A DNA stretch of 36,958 bases, taken from the NCBI GenBank assembly GCA_041855385.1, contig JBHAEC010000024.1:1-36958 (forward strand), in the 5' to 3' direction. This DNA is from JBHAEC01 sp041855385. GTDB taxonomy: Bacteria; Bacillota; Negativicutes; Veillonellales; Veillonellaceae. Shown piece after piece: positions 8,059 through 17,478 of this stretch. The notes under the pieces are model-generated. The model ran no database searches. It saw nothing but the letters and a program-made list of their open reading frames with translations, and was not told the origin of the DNA. How positions within the stretch are numbered: position 1 is the first letter of the stretch; each line of letters begins with the position of its first letter. The translations under genes and the position numbers were made by a program.

Positions 8059-8736
8059 CTAGCAGTCACAAACGGCTTTTTGCTTTTTGCAGCTGCATTT
8101 TTTATGTTTTTTTCGATCTTTCTTTTTCTTTCTCTTTTTGGATTTTTGTTCTTTTTCCCTCTTTTTGTCCTTCTTTTTGTTCTTTTTTTTCTTCACTTCA
8201 TCTCCCTGTTTCGCCTCGTCTATATCCTCATCTATATCCTCGTCGCTATCTTCATCTTCCTCGTCTGTATCTTCACCATCAACTTCTTCATCCGGCAGAT
8301 TGTCCATTCCCTCTTCTTCATCGTCAAACTTTACTTCTTCCAATTCTTCTTCGAGAATATCCTCTTCTCCATCCCGAAACTCTTTAAATTCGGAATCCTT
8401 TAATTCCTGTTCACCATCGGAAAGGAATAACATATCAGTTTCTTCCTCAAAAACTTCTCTTTCCAAGGAGTCATATATGTGTAATTTTATCAAATTATGC
8501 TGTATTTCATCGATTTGTTCCCACAAACTATCCAATAACGCAACATAATACACGCGCTTTTCTATCTCTTCATAGGCATACCCGATAATTTGTTTTTCCG
8601 CATCAGACACACTGCTATCTTTCAATAATCCCTCAAGATAACGGCAAAGAACCCCGTCTCTTCGGTGCTTTTGTTGTAAGGCCCGTCTTATAGCTACCAA
8701 TTGCTTTGTGTTAATCATTTCCTGCTTATGTTTCAT
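8059..8736 (-). CDS. Hypothetical protein: helical head, acidic middle, lysine-rich Cys-tailed end
   Basis: I do not recognise this 225-residue protein. Residues about 1-95 look helical, with a plausible globular segment (LVAIRRALQQ through QIDEIQHNLIKLHIYDSLE). Residues about 110-165 are almost entirely Asp/Glu, and about 170-212 almost entirely Lys/Arg. The last residues are CSCKKQKAVCDC, four cysteines as two CxC pairs that could bind metal. Opposed charge blocks like this could fold onto each other or bind nucleic acid or basic partners (inference). The frame opens at GTG 8745, but that overlaps the AGGAGG site; ATG 8736 is 8 bases after it and is preferred. A terminator follows at 8047. 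Confidence 0.75.
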   Translation of the reverse strand: MKHKQEMINTKQLVAIRRALQQKHRRDGVLCRYLEGLLKDSSVSDAEKQIIGYAYEEIEKRVYYVALLDSLWEQIDEIQHNLIKLHIYDSLEREVFEEETDMLFLSDGEQELKDSEFKEFRDGEEDILEEELEEVKFDDEEEGMDNLPDEEVDGEDTDEEDEDSDEDIDEDIDEAKQGDEVKKKKNKKKDKKREKEQKSKKRKKKKDRKKHKKCSCKKQKAVCDC

Positions 8737-8949
8737 CTGTACCACCTCCTGTAAGATCCCTCTCTATTTTCTCTCTCAATCAGATGCCTCTTCTTGAGCT
8801 ACTATTTCTTCGTCCCCTTCTTCTCTTTATTATACACCAATCTCTCGTTTTCCTGTAATTAGATTCCTTCTTCTTTTTATGTTATACTGCTACTATCAAT
8901 AGGTAGAAAAGCTGAGCTGTTATTGTAGACTTATAGGAGCGTGACATCC

Positions 8950-10305
8950 GTGGACGGAGACATAGGAAAGCAAATTATTATTATTTTGGGACTCATTATC
9001 GCCAATGGTCTATTCTCGATGACAGAAATGTCCATTATCAGTGCCAGGCGGTCTCGGTTGGAATCCATGGCCGAGTCGGGAAGCAAAGGAGCCAAAGTAG
9101 CAATCAAGCTTGCAGAAGAACCAAACCAAATGTTATCTACAGTACAAATTGGAATCACTCTTATAGGCATTATTACAGGCTTATATGGAGGAGCTGCCTT
9201 GGAGCGCCCCTTAACTGCTTTCATTATACATTTTTTCCCTTCTGTCACGGCCTATGCTGAATCTATCAGCGTTTTTTCCATAGTAACCATCATTACTTAC
9301 CTGACACTTGTTATAGGAGAACTGGTACCAAAAAGGCTGGCCCTCAATAATCCCGAAACCTTATCTGCCATTTTATCCCGTCCCATGCATATTTTTTCTC
9401 TCCTCTGTAAGCCCTTTGTACTTTTTTTAAGCCTATCTACAGAAGCCCTTTTACATCTTCTGAAGGTAAAAACAAAAACGGAATCTCCCGTTACGGAAGA
9501 TGAAATCAAACTGATGCTTACACAGGGTGCTGAAATGGGCGCCTTTGAAAAGGAAGAGCCGGAGTTGGTAGATAATATCTTCCGTTTAGCCGATCTTAAT
9601 GCAGCAGATGTTATGACACCACGTACTCAGCTAGAGTGGATTGACCTAAATGACGGAGAAGAAAAAATTAAAGACATCCTTCGCAGTACCAATCACATTC
9701 GTCTTCTTGTAGGCGCTGACTCCTTGGATGAAATGCAAGGCCTTGTTTATACCTCCGATGTATTTTCAAAGAAGCTTTCTTCTGAAGACGTGCCCTTTAA
9801 AGATCTTATCGTAAGCTGTATACGAACGCCAATCATTGTCCCCGAATCAATTACTCTTATGAAGCTTCTCTCCCTCCTTCGCAGTGAAGGTGTACATGAA
9901 GCAGTCGTTTTAGATGAGTTTGGCAGCCTTAGCGGCTTTGTGACTTTACATGATATCATGGAAGAAATCATAGGTCTCATGCCGGCCGGAGAAGAAGAAA
10001 GATTAGAAGAAGAAAATCGAATTCTCCCTCATAGTGAAAATAGCTGGTTGGTAGACGGTCTTCTAAATATTGAAGAGTTTAAAGATTATTTTAATATTTT
10101 GGATGACCTCCCCGATGAAGAAGAGGACTTATATAAAACAGTCGGAGGGCTCATCACCTATCTTTTAGGGCGCATTCCAAAAGAAACAGACGCGTATACG
10201 TGGAAAGATTATACCTTCCAAATAGTAGACATGGATAATGTTCGCGTGGATAAAGTGCTTGTTACCTATACACCTCCGGTAATAGCGGAATTCCCGGAAG
10301 AATAA
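8950..10305 (+). CDS. CNNM/CBS-domain transporter-like protein, HlyC/CorC family
   Basis: This 451-residue membrane protein has the standard order: an N-terminal CNNM (DUF21) domain with about three to four membrane helices (residues 1-170), a CBS pair (about 195-330, including MTPRTQLEWIDL and FVTLHDIMEEIIG), and a C-terminal CorC_HlyC domain (about 350-440). CNNM relatives move Mg2+ or Na+; older annotation calls them hemolysins. The frame is open from GTG 8941, but that lies one base after AGGAG; GTG 8950 has a 10-base spacing and is the likelier start. A strong terminator follows. No promoter better than a lone TATACT at 8883-8888 was seen. Confidence 0.88.
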   Translation: MDGDIGKQIIIILGLIIANGLFSMTEMSIISARRSRLESMAESGSKGAKVAIKLAEEPNQMLSTVQIGITLIGIITGLYGGAALERPLTAFIIHFFPSVTAYAESISVFSIVTIITYLTLVIGELVPKRLALNNPETLSAILSRPMHIFSLLCKPFVLFLSLSTEALLHLLKVKTKTESPVTEDEIKLMLTQGAEMGAFEKEEPELVDNIFRLADLNAADVMTPRTQLEWIDLNDGEEKIKDILRSTNHIRLLVGADSLDEMQGLVYTSDVFSKKLSSEDVPFKDLIVSCIRTPIIVPESITLMKLLSLLRSEGVHEAVVLDEFGSLSGFVTLHDIMEEIIGLMPAGEEERLEEENRILPHSENSWLVDGLLNIEEFKDYFNILDDLPDEEEDLYKTVGGLITYLLGRIPKETDAYTWKDYTFQIVDMDNVRVDKVLVTYTPPVIAEFPEE

Positions 10306-10315
10306 CTTAAACCAA

Positions 10316-10355
10316 AAACCCCTCAGGGCGAAATTTACATCGACCTGAGGGGTTT
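10316..10355. terminator. Bidirectional intrinsic terminator
   Basis: AAACCCCTCAGG (10316-10327) pairs with CCTGAGGGGTTT (10344-10355), a perfect 12-bp stem, with a further CGA/TCG inside. It lies between the converging CorC-type and AGCS genes. Confidence 0.88.
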
Positions 10356-10372
10356 ATTTATTAGAAATCTAT

Positions 10373-11785
10373 TTACTTTGTTTCACGGTTCCAATAGAAT
10401 ATTCCATCCTGCTTAGGCAATATATCTTTGTAGAATACCGGATCTTTGATTCCTTCTCTTTTCTGTTTTACATAATCTTTCAGAGCTACATTAACTTGAC
10501 CGCTCAATAATAAAATAGCCGTCACATTAATCAATACCAAAAGGGCCATAAATAAATCTGCTAAATTCCACACGAAATCAAGAGATGCGACAGAGCCTAC
10601 ATATACCATGGCTACGACTCCGGTGCGGAAAAGATTCATATATAACTTGTTTTGTGTCAAATGAGCAATATTAACTTCTCCATAATAGTAGTTTCCTACA
10701 ATAGAACTAAAGGAGAACATCATGATAAAAATAGCTACTGCAAGAGGAGCCCATGCGCCTAATTGTTCCGCCAAATTATGTTGCACTAAAGCAACACCCG
10801 TTTTTCCTGTTGAAGCATAGTCCCCTATCACCAATACGATAAAGGCAGAGGCCGTACAAATAACAAGGGTATCCAAAAATACACCAAAGGCCTGCACTAA
10901 TCCCTGTTTAATCGGATGAGACACGGTCGCCGTTGCCGCCGCATTCGGTACCGAACCTTCTCCGGCTTCATTAGAAAAGAGCCCCCGCTTGATACCATTC
11001 ATCATTGCCGCACCCATAAAACCGCCACCTGCTGCGGTCGGATCAAAGGCAGAAGAAAAAATAGTGGAAATAACGCGCGGAAAATTTTCAATATTGGCAA
11101 TAATGACATAAATGGCCGTTAAAATATACAGTCCCGCCATAATGGGAACAAGCACTTCACTTACTTTAGCAATACGGCTAATCCCACCGAAAATAATAAT
11201 TGCCGTTAAAACAGATACCACTATACCTGTCGTCTCAACAGATATATCAAACGTTTTAAGAGATGCCGCCATTGTATTGGCCTGTACGGAATTATATATC
11301 AGGCCAAATGTTACGGTTAGAAGAATAGCAAACAATACTGAAAAGAAAGGACTCTTAAGTCCATAGCGAATATAGTAAGCTGGTCCGCCAAAGAAGCCTC
11401 CCTCTTTTAAGGGCTCTTTGTAAATCTGTGCCAATGTACTTTCTATAAATCCGGTTGCCGATCCGAGCAAGGCGATAAGCCACATCCAAAATACGGCTCC
11501 GGGACCTCCAAGTACAATTGCAATGGCAACGCCTGCAATATTACCTACGCCTACACGAGATGCTGTGCTTACACAGAAGGCCTGAAAGGAAGAAATATGG
11601 TTATTATCCGTCTTTGTTCCAACACCTTCCCCTACCAAACGAAACATTTCCGGTAATTGTGTAATTTGTACAAACCCCGTTCTCAGAGTAAACCAAATTC
11701 CTACCCCTACAAGCAAAGCAATAATAATATTGTTCCATAAAAAGCCATTAAGATCAGATACTAAAGAATTTAACGCTGCTTCCAT
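10373..11785 (-). CDS. Sodium:alanine/glycine symporter (AGCS family)
   Basis: This 470-residue protein has about ten to eleven membrane helices. AGCS signatures are clear: VGVGNIAGVAIAIVLGGPGA near residues 75-94, GGFFGGPAYYIRYGL near 128-142, and NEAGEGSVPNAAATA near 270-285. The family takes up alanine, glycine and related amino acids with Na+. The ATG at 11785 has AAAGGAG upstream. It lies 55 bases downstream of the LysP-like gene on the same strand with no terminator between, so the two carriers may be one unit that extends from gyrB. A terminator follows at 10316-10355. Confidence 0.93.
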   Translation of the reverse strand: MEAALNSLVSDLNGFLWNNIIIALLVGVGIWFTLRTGFVQITQLPEMFRLVGEGVGTKTDNNHISSFQAFCVSTASRVGVGNIAGVAIAIVLGGPGAVFWMWLIALLGSATGFIESTLAQIYKEPLKEGGFFGGPAYYIRYGLKSPFFSVLFAILLTVTFGLIYNSVQANTMAASLKTFDISVETTGIVVSVLTAIIIFGGISRIAKVSEVLVPIMAGLYILTAIYVIIANIENFPRVISTIFSSAFDPTAAGGGFMGAAMMNGIKRGLFSNEAGEGSVPNAAATATVSHPIKQGLVQAFGVFLDTLVICTASAFIVLVIGDYASTGKTGVALVQHNLAEQLGAWAPLAVAIFIMMFSFSSIVGNYYYGEVNIAHLTQNKLYMNLFRTGVVAMVYVGSVASLDFVWNLADLFMALLVLINVTAILLLSGQVNVALKDYVKQKREGIKDPVFYKDILPKQDGIFYWNRETK

Positions 11786-11840
11786 AAAAATCTCCTTTCA
11801 TGTTCACATATTCTTTTACTTCGTAACTCTTGTATAGCTC

Positions 11841-13295
11841 TTACTTATCAAAGTCCCTGCTCAAATTTACCTCGTTGAGAGGAATTACTTTGGTATTATG
11901 GGTAAATTTATAACCTAAGTAGATTGCCAAAAACACGGGGATACCGATATAAGCGGCACTCACACCATACCAATCAATCGTTTCACCCATGAATGCCATA
12001 TAATTTTGTCCTGCTGTAACAATAATACAGATAATGAGTGCAAAGATCGGACCGAAAGGGAAGAATGACGCCTTGTATGGGATAGAAGAAACATCTTTTC
12101 CCTGTGCGTAGAAAGCACGGCGGAAACGATAGTGAGAGATAGCAATCCCCATCCATGCAATAAACCCGATAACACCGCTAATATTTACCAGCCAAGTATA
12201 GGCCGTTCCTTCTCCGATAAGAGATGTTAAAAAAGCAAATAATCCGAATGCTGCCGTGGCCAATAATGCCGGCACGGGAACGCCTCGCTTATTTAGTTTT
12301 AAAAATACCTTCGGCGCCTTTCCTTCTTCCGCCAATGCATAGAGCATACGTGTAGAAGCATATAGGCCGGAATTCCCTGCAGAAAGCACGGCAGAAAGAA
12401 TAATTGCGTTCATCAGACTCGCCGCAAAAGTAAAGCCAAACCGTTCAAACACCAAAGTAAAAGGACTGATGGATATATTTTCAATACTGCTGTTTAACAA
12501 ATTGGGATCATCATAAGGAATTAAAAATCCGATTACCGTAAATGCGCCGATATAAAAAATCAAAATACGCCAAAAAATACTATGAATTGCTTTAGGAATA
12601 TTTTTTTCCGGCTCTTCCGATTCACCCGCTGCAATACCTATGAGTTCCGTTCCCTGAAAAGAGAATCCGGCAATCATAAAGATAGCAAGGATAGAACCGA
12701 ACCCTCCGACAAAAGGAGCCTCTCCGACAGTCCAGTTTGCAAATCCCGGAGGCTTTCCTCCTACACCTAAAATAAGCATTGCTCCGGCAAATAAAAACAC
12801 CAATACGGTAATAACCTTTATACCGGCAAATACATACTCACTTTCGCCGAAAGAACGCGTCGATAAATAATTAAGAGAAAATAATAAAACCAAAAATATC
12901 GCGCTCCATACAATTGCCGGTGTATCAGGGAACCAATATTTCATAATCAGTGCCCCTGCTACCAACTCCGCCGCTAATGTAATAGCCCAATTAAACCAAT
13001 AATTCCATCCCAAAGCAAACCCGAAAGCCGGATCTACATACCGGGAAGCATAGGTCCCAAAAGATCCGGATACCGGTAAATATGTGGCCATTTCACCTAA
13101 ACTGGTCATCAAAAAATACACCATCATACCAATGAAAGCATATGCTACAAGCGCACCGCCGGGCCCGGCAGTACTAACGGTCTCTCCGCCTGCGACAAAC
13201 AGCCCCGTACCGATGGCACCACCTAGAGCAATCATATTCATATGTCTTGCTTTAAGGCTACGCCTTAATTTTTTTTCTTCTCCGTTTCCACTCAT
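11841..13295 (-). CDS. lysP: Amino-acid permease, LysP-like (APC superfamily)
   Basis: This 484-residue, twelve-helix permease closely resembles the lysine permease LysP as I recall it. It has LKARHMNMIALGGAIGTGLF at residues about 15-34, then STAGPGGALVAY, MVYFLMTSLGEMATYLPVSG and FGFALGWNYWFNW in the same order. Import of lysine with protons is therefore likely, though close paralogues carry other amino acids. The ATG at 13295 has AAAGGGG upstream. It begins only 20 bases after the gyrB stop, with no terminator, so it is probably transcribed with the replication cluster. Confidence 0.85.
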   Translation of the reverse strand: MSGNGEEKKLRRSLKARHMNMIALGGAIGTGLFVAGGETVSTAGPGGALVAYAFIGMMVYFLMTSLGEMATYLPVSGSFGTYASRYVDPAFGFALGWNYWFNWAITLAAELVAGALIMKYWFPDTPAIVWSAIFLVLLFSLNYLSTRSFGESEYVFAGIKVITVLVFLFAGAMLILGVGGKPPGFANWTVGEAPFVGGFGSILAIFMIAGFSFQGTELIGIAAGESEEPEKNIPKAIHSIFWRILIFYIGAFTVIGFLIPYDDPNLLNSSIENISISPFTLVFERFGFTFAASLMNAIILSAVLSAGNSGLYASTRMLYALAEEGKAPKVFLKLNKRGVPVPALLATAAFGLFAFLTSLIGEGTAYTWLVNISGVIGFIAWMGIAISHYRFRRAFYAQGKDVSSIPYKASFFPFGPIFALIICIIVTAGQNYMAFMGETIDWYGVSAAYIGIPVFLAIYLGYKFTHNTKVIPLNEVNLSRDFDK

Positions 13296-13315
13296 TACAA
13301 TTCCCCTTTCGAGAC

Positions 13316-15217
13316 TTAAATGTCTAGATTTCTAACATTCTGGGCATTATCCTCAATAAATTTTCGTCTGGGTTCTACTTTGTCCCCCATAAGAACGGTA
13401 AAAATACGGTCTGCTTCAATACTGTCTTCAAGGCTAACTTGTAAAATTGTTCTATGTTCCGGATCCATTGTTGTTTCCCATAGCTGTTCCGGATTCATTT
13501 CTCCAAGGCCTTTATATCGTTGAATCGTAATGCCGTCACGGCCCAATTCATCTAACTTCATTGTCAGTTCTGCATCACTGTACACATACCACTGCCCTTT
13601 GCCCTTTTTTATCTGATATAGAGGTGGTTGAGCAATGTACACATATCCTTGCTCAATTAACGGCTTCATATAACGATAAAAGAAAGTAAGTAATAGGGTT
13701 CTAATATGTGCACCATCTACGTCCGCATCCGTCATGATAATAATTTTGCCGTAACGGCTTTTTTCCAAATTAAAGTCTTCTCCGATTCCCGTTCCAAATG
13801 CTGTAATCATAGATCGGATTTCCGTATTAGCTAAAATTTTATCCAGCCGGGCTTTCTCTACATTCAATATCTTACCGCGTAGAGGCAAAATTGCCTGAAA
13901 TCTTCTATCTCGTCCTTGTTTTGCACTACCGCCTGCAGAATCCCCTTCGACGATATAAATTTCCGTCATGGTAGCATCCTTTTCGGAACAGTCTGCCAAT
14001 TTTCCCGGAAGAGAACTGATCTCCAAGGCATTTTTTCGACGCGTTAATTCTCTTGCCTTACGTGCCGCTTCACGAGCTCGGGATGCTTGCGTTGCCTTTT
14101 CTATAATCTTTTTAGCTTCTTGCGGGTGTTCTTCAAAATACACCTTTAAGCCTTCCGACACAATGGTATCGGTAATCCCCTTCACATCACTATTTCCCAA
14201 CTTACCTTTTGTTTGGCCTTCAAACTGAGGATTTTTTATTTTTATGCTGATAACGGCTGTCAAGCCTTCCCTCGTATCTTCACCGGATAAATTACCGTCC
14301 GCTTCTTTTAAAATACCCGATTTTCTGCCGTAATCATTAAGCGTTCTCGTTAAAGCACTTCTAAAACCGCTTAAATGAGTACCTCCATCTATGGTATTGA
14401 TATTATTTACGAAGGAAAATAAGTTTTCACTATATCCCGTGTTGTACTGCATTGCAATTTCAACAGTAGTATCTTCTTTACCGTTATCAAAATAAATAAC
14501 CGAATCATGGATAAGTTCTTTTTCCTCATTTAAGTAAGATACAAAAGAAACGATTCCTCCTTCATAATAAAAAGTCTCTTCCCTTTCTACTCCTGCGCGC
14601 TTATCCGTTAGCGTAATGCGAAGTCCCTTGTTTAAAAATGCCAGCTCCTGTAAACGATCTTTTAAAATATCAAAATCGTATACGGTTTCTTCAAAAATTC
14701 TAGCATCCGGTTTAAAGCTGACTTTTGTCCCCGTAATATCCGTTCTTCCCACTTTTTCCAGCGGAGAGGTTAATAATCCTCTTTCAAATTTTATTTCATG
14801 AATTATATTATCTTGGTAAACTACAACTTCTGTCCATTCGCTGAGGGCATTAACAACGGAAATCCCCACGCCGTGAAGACCTCCCGATACCTTATATCCG
14901 CTGCCTCCGAATTTTCCGCCCGCATGAAGCTTTGTCAAAACCAGTTCCACAGCGGGAATTCCCGTTTCATGCATACCGCAAGGAATACCGCGACCATTAT
15001 CAATTACCGTAATACTATTATCTTCGTTGATGGTTACATCAATCTGTGTACAAAACCCTGCCAAAGCTTCATCCACACTATTATCAACAACCTCATATAC
15101 TAAATGGTGTAACCCCTTATAAGATGTACTGCCAATATACATACCGGGACGCGTACGAACTGCTTCCAAACCTTCCAGCACTTGTATATCTTCTGCAGTG
15201 TAATTTCTTTTTGTCAT
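13316..15217 (-). CDS. gyrB: DNA gyrase subunit B
   Basis: This is a 633-residue GyrB. The GHKL ATPase part shows VDNSVDEALAG (45-54), DNGRGIP (73-79) and the ATP lid GGLHGVGISVVNALSE (112-127). The TOPRIM part shows EGDSAGG (424-430) and TDADVDGAHI (496-505), followed by QRYKGLGEMNPEQLWETTMD (566-585). The C-terminus FIEDNAQNVRNLDI fits GyrB. It supercoils DNA as part of the A2B2 enzyme. AGGAGG precedes the ATG. The usual neighbour gyrA is absent; a lysine permease follows after 20 bases. Confidence 0.96.
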   Translation of the reverse strand: MTKRNYTAEDIQVLEGLEAVRTRPGMYIGSTSYKGLHHLVYEVVDNSVDEALAGFCTQIDVTINEDNSITVIDNGRGIPCGMHETGIPAVELVLTKLHAGGKFGGSGYKVSGGLHGVGISVVNALSEWTEVVVYQDNIIHEIKFERGLLTSPLEKVGRTDITGTKVSFKPDARIFEETVYDFDILKDRLQELAFLNKGLRITLTDKRAGVEREETFYYEGGIVSFVSYLNEEKELIHDSVIYFDNGKEDTTVEIAMQYNTGYSENLFSFVNNINTIDGGTHLSGFRSALTRTLNDYGRKSGILKEADGNLSGEDTREGLTAVISIKIKNPQFEGQTKGKLGNSDVKGITDTIVSEGLKVYFEEHPQEAKKIIEKATQASRAREAARKARELTRRKNALEISSLPGKLADCSEKDATMTEIYIVEGDSAGGSAKQGRDRRFQAILPLRGKILNVEKARLDKILANTEIRSMITAFGTGIGEDFNLEKSRYGKIIIMTDADVDGAHIRTLLLTFFYRYMKPLIEQGYVYIAQPPLYQIKKGKGQWYVYSDAELTMKLDELGRDGITIQRYKGLGEMNPEQLWETTMDPEHRTILQVSLEDSIEADRIFTVLMGDKVEPRRKFIEDNAQNVRNLDI

Positions 15218-15305
15218 CGACTTCCTCCTAATTACTATTATTCAATCAGTTATTATACTATATTTTCCGATTATTATCTTCCTAAAATCTTAATGTGTAC
15301 AGTAT

Positions 15306-15551
15306 TCACTTGCTGAACAAATCATTTTTCTTAATTCTCTTTGCCAGTGTCAATACACTTAATGAAGTAACATATACTTTATCCTTTGTCACTACATATG
15401 TTTTAGGTTCTTCTTCTTCATGCACCTTAATAATTTCTTTAGCTTTAAAATAATGGACAGGACCTTTATTTTTTTTGTCTACATTATACCTGACAATAGC
15501 AATAATATCTTCAATATGAACAACATATCCCCAGCCTATATGTAAATACAT
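15306..15551 (-). CDS. remB: RemB-like DUF370 protein
   Basis: This 81-residue protein begins MYLHIGWGYVVHIEDIIAIV and continues with KTYVVTKDKVYVTSLSVLTL, the pattern of the DUF370 family. In Bacillus subtilis the homologue RemB (YaaB) sits in the same recF-gyrB gap and is linked to extracellular matrix gene control together with RemA. Here it follows the DciA-like gene by two bases and precedes gyrB by 88, consistent with one operon. The insert EEEEPK in the middle is more acidic than I would expect. Family call by pattern and position. Confidence 0.85.
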   Translation of the reverse strand: MYLHIGWGYVVHIEDIIAIVRYNVDKKNKGPVHYFKAKEIIKVHEEEEPKTYVVTKDKVYVTSLSVLTLAKRIKKNDLFSK

Positions 15552-15553
15552 AC

Positions 15554-16402
15554 CTATTTCCTTTCCTTTTTTCTGTATTTTTTTGCCAGATTTTCAACAA
15601 AATCCTCTGACAATGCATCTTTACTCTTCCCCGTTATAAGCATAGCCGCCTTATACATAACCGCTTTATCTGTAGATCCCTTATAAATTAAATCTAAGTA
15701 AAAGTAAAGAAGTTCTTTTTTAGCCTCTCCAAACTCCTCATAGGTACAGATTATATTTTCTTTAATGTCTTCATATCGCCCAAAAGGACTTTTGTTTAAG
15801 ATTTTCTTTATCTCTATAATTTTCTGCCTATGTTTTTTATACAAACAGGCGATACATACTTCCTCTCCTTTTTTATAGAACAAACCGCATTTTGAGCACA
15901 CCCGGTATCCTTCCAATATCAATGCCTTTTCCCTCTGCTTCATTCGAATTCTTAGGGATCTGAGGATATTTTTCATTTTAGCATCTGTCACCATACTTAC
16001 GGATCTGTCTATCCCTTGTACTGTTTCTTTATCAAGAGAAATATCCCCTATGTTCTGCGATGTTATATTTTCTTCTTCCGGTAAAAGAAATAAATATCTA
16101 TCTTTCTTTTTTCTTGCCATTAAAAATTTTATATTGGTAAATATGGGTTTTCCGTAAAAAGAATTAATTTTTTCCAGAAGTATCGCCTTATTCATATTTA
16201 ATTGTTGCAACCACACATTGTTATACACAAAAACGATTATTTCCGGTGGCTCCGGTTTTCCTACATAACTATGAGCAGCAATACTTTTTCCCACAATTTC
16301 AGGCCATGAAATAACTATGCGCTGCAGGAGAAATTCTTCCCATATCCCGTTTTGCTCCAGAACATCAGGGACATACTTGTCCATACGCTCTAAATCTTCC
16401 AT
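15554..16402 (-). CDS. DciA-like (DUF721) protein with added zinc ribbon
   Basis: Residues about 20-95 match the DUF721/DciA fold: ISWPEIVGKSIAAHSYVGK (31-49), then a strand ending in NNVWLQQL (61-68). DciA is known as a loader or partner of the replicative helicase DnaB in many bacteria that lack DnaC/DnaI. After a linker, VCSKCGLFYKKGEEVCIAC places four Cys at 169, 172, 183 and 186, a zinc-ribbon pattern, followed by a basic helical tail to 282. At 282 residues it is much longer than a plain DciA. It overlaps the recF stop by one base (TAATG), so it belongs to the dnaA-recF operon. Confidence 0.82.
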   Translation of the reverse strand: MEDLERMDKYVPDVLEQNGIWEEFLLQRIVISWPEIVGKSIAAHSYVGKPEPPEIIVFVYNNVWLQQLNMNKAILLEKINSFYGKPIFTNIKFLMARKKKDRYLFLLPEEENITSQNIGDISLDKETVQGIDRSVSMVTDAKMKNILRSLRIRMKQREKALILEGYRVCSKCGLFYKKGEEVCIACLYKKHRQKIIEIKKILNKSPFGRYEDIKENIICTYEEFGEAKKELLYFYLDLIYKGSTDKAVMYKAAMLITGKSKDALSEDFVENLAKKYRKKERK

Positions 16403-17478
16403 TAGTTATTCCTCTTTATTTCTACAAACTGCACATCATTTTTATGTTTAAACTCTTCTTTATCTGTGGTGGTAATAAAGGTTTGTACTCTTTTGTGTAT
16501 AAACTGTATTAATTGTTCTCGCCTTGATTTATCAAGTTCACTAAGGACATCATCTAACAATAAGACAGGATATTCTCCCGTTTCTGATTTTATAAACTCC
16601 AATTCCGACAATTTCAAAGCCAAAACAGCCGTTCGTTGTTGTCCCTGAGACGCATATTTTTTCATATTTATACCATCGGTAAAAAATAAAATATCATCTC
16701 TATGAGGGCCTACAGTAGTGCTCATTCTTGCATAATCTACCGGAAGATTCTCTTTGTATAAATTATAAAATTCTTCCTTTTCCACGCAAATCTCTTTTTC
16801 CGAATAGGGCTGTATATAACTAAGTTTAAGATTTTCCTTGCCTTCTGTTAATTTTCGATACATTAAATTAGCAAGCATATTTATCTTATCTAAACTTTGT
16901 AATCTCTTTTTAACAATATAACTTGCGTGTTCCGCCAACTGTATATCCCATTCTTCTAATGACAGAGCCCTCCCATTTTGTTCCTTTAATATTTTATTTC
17001 TCTGCTGTAAAGCTCTATTATACTGCAATAAATGATGATAATAATTTTTATCCACTTGAGAAATTTCTACATCGATAAAATGTCTTCTCTCCGATGGAGA
17101 ACCTTTTATAACATATAAATCTTCAGGAGAAAAAATTACCACATTTAATAAACCTAACAATTCTTTTTGTCTTATTTTGTTACCATTAACATTGATAATT
17201 TTTCTCCCCTCTGCGGGGTATTTTATGCCAATTTCCTGAGGTACATCTTTTCGTTCAAATTGTATATGTACGGATGCTTCTTCTTTGCCAAAAGAAATCA
17301 TATCCGCATCAGTAGCAGTACGATGACTTTTTCCAATTGCAGATGCATAGATAGCCTCTATTATATTAGTTTTACCCACTCCATTATTTCCATAAATCAA
17401 TATAGTAGACGGATAAAAATCAAACTGTATATCCTCGTAATTTCTAAACGAAATTAGGCGAAGTGAGGTAACTCTCAC
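16402..17478 (-). CDS. recF: DNA replication and repair protein RecF
   Basis: This 358-residue SMC-like ATPase helps load RecA at gaps with RecO and RecR. Walker A is GNNGVGKTN at 30-38, the ABC-type signature region is YASQGQQRTAVLALKLSE, and Walker B is LLLDDVLSELD near 312-322, all in family order. The start is GTG at 17478, sharing one base with the yaaA stop (TAGTG), with GGAGG upstream inside yaaA. Gene order dnaA-dnaN-yaaA-recF is conserved in Bacillota. Confidence 0.96.
   Translation of the reverse strand: MRVTSLRLISFRNYEDIQFDFYPSTILIYGNNGVGKTNIIEAIYASAIGKSHRTATDADMISFGKEEASVHIQFERKDVPQEIGIKYPAEGRKIINVNGNKIRQKELLGLLNVVIFSPEDLYVIKGSPSERRHFIDVEISQVDKNYYHHLLQYNRALQQRNKILKEQNGRALSLEEWDIQLAEHASYIVKKRLQSLDKINMLANLMYRKLTEGKENLKLSYIQPYSEKEICVEKEEFYNLYKENLPVDYARMSTTVGPHRDDILFFTDGINMKKYASQGQQRTAVLALKLSELEFIKSETGEYPVLLLDDVLSELDKSRREQLIQFIHKRVQTFITTTDKEEFKHKNDVQFVEIKRNN

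Noticed and set aside
8087..8548. 153-residue Ser/Phe-rich open frame on the plus strand
   Set aside because: It is the antisense reading of the acidic/lysine-rich gene; its composition is a mirror of GAA/AAA codons, and it has no ribosome site.
8941..8949. GTG at 8941 as start of the CorC-type gene
   Set aside because: It is one base from AGGAG, too close for initiation; GTG 8950 has the usual spacing.
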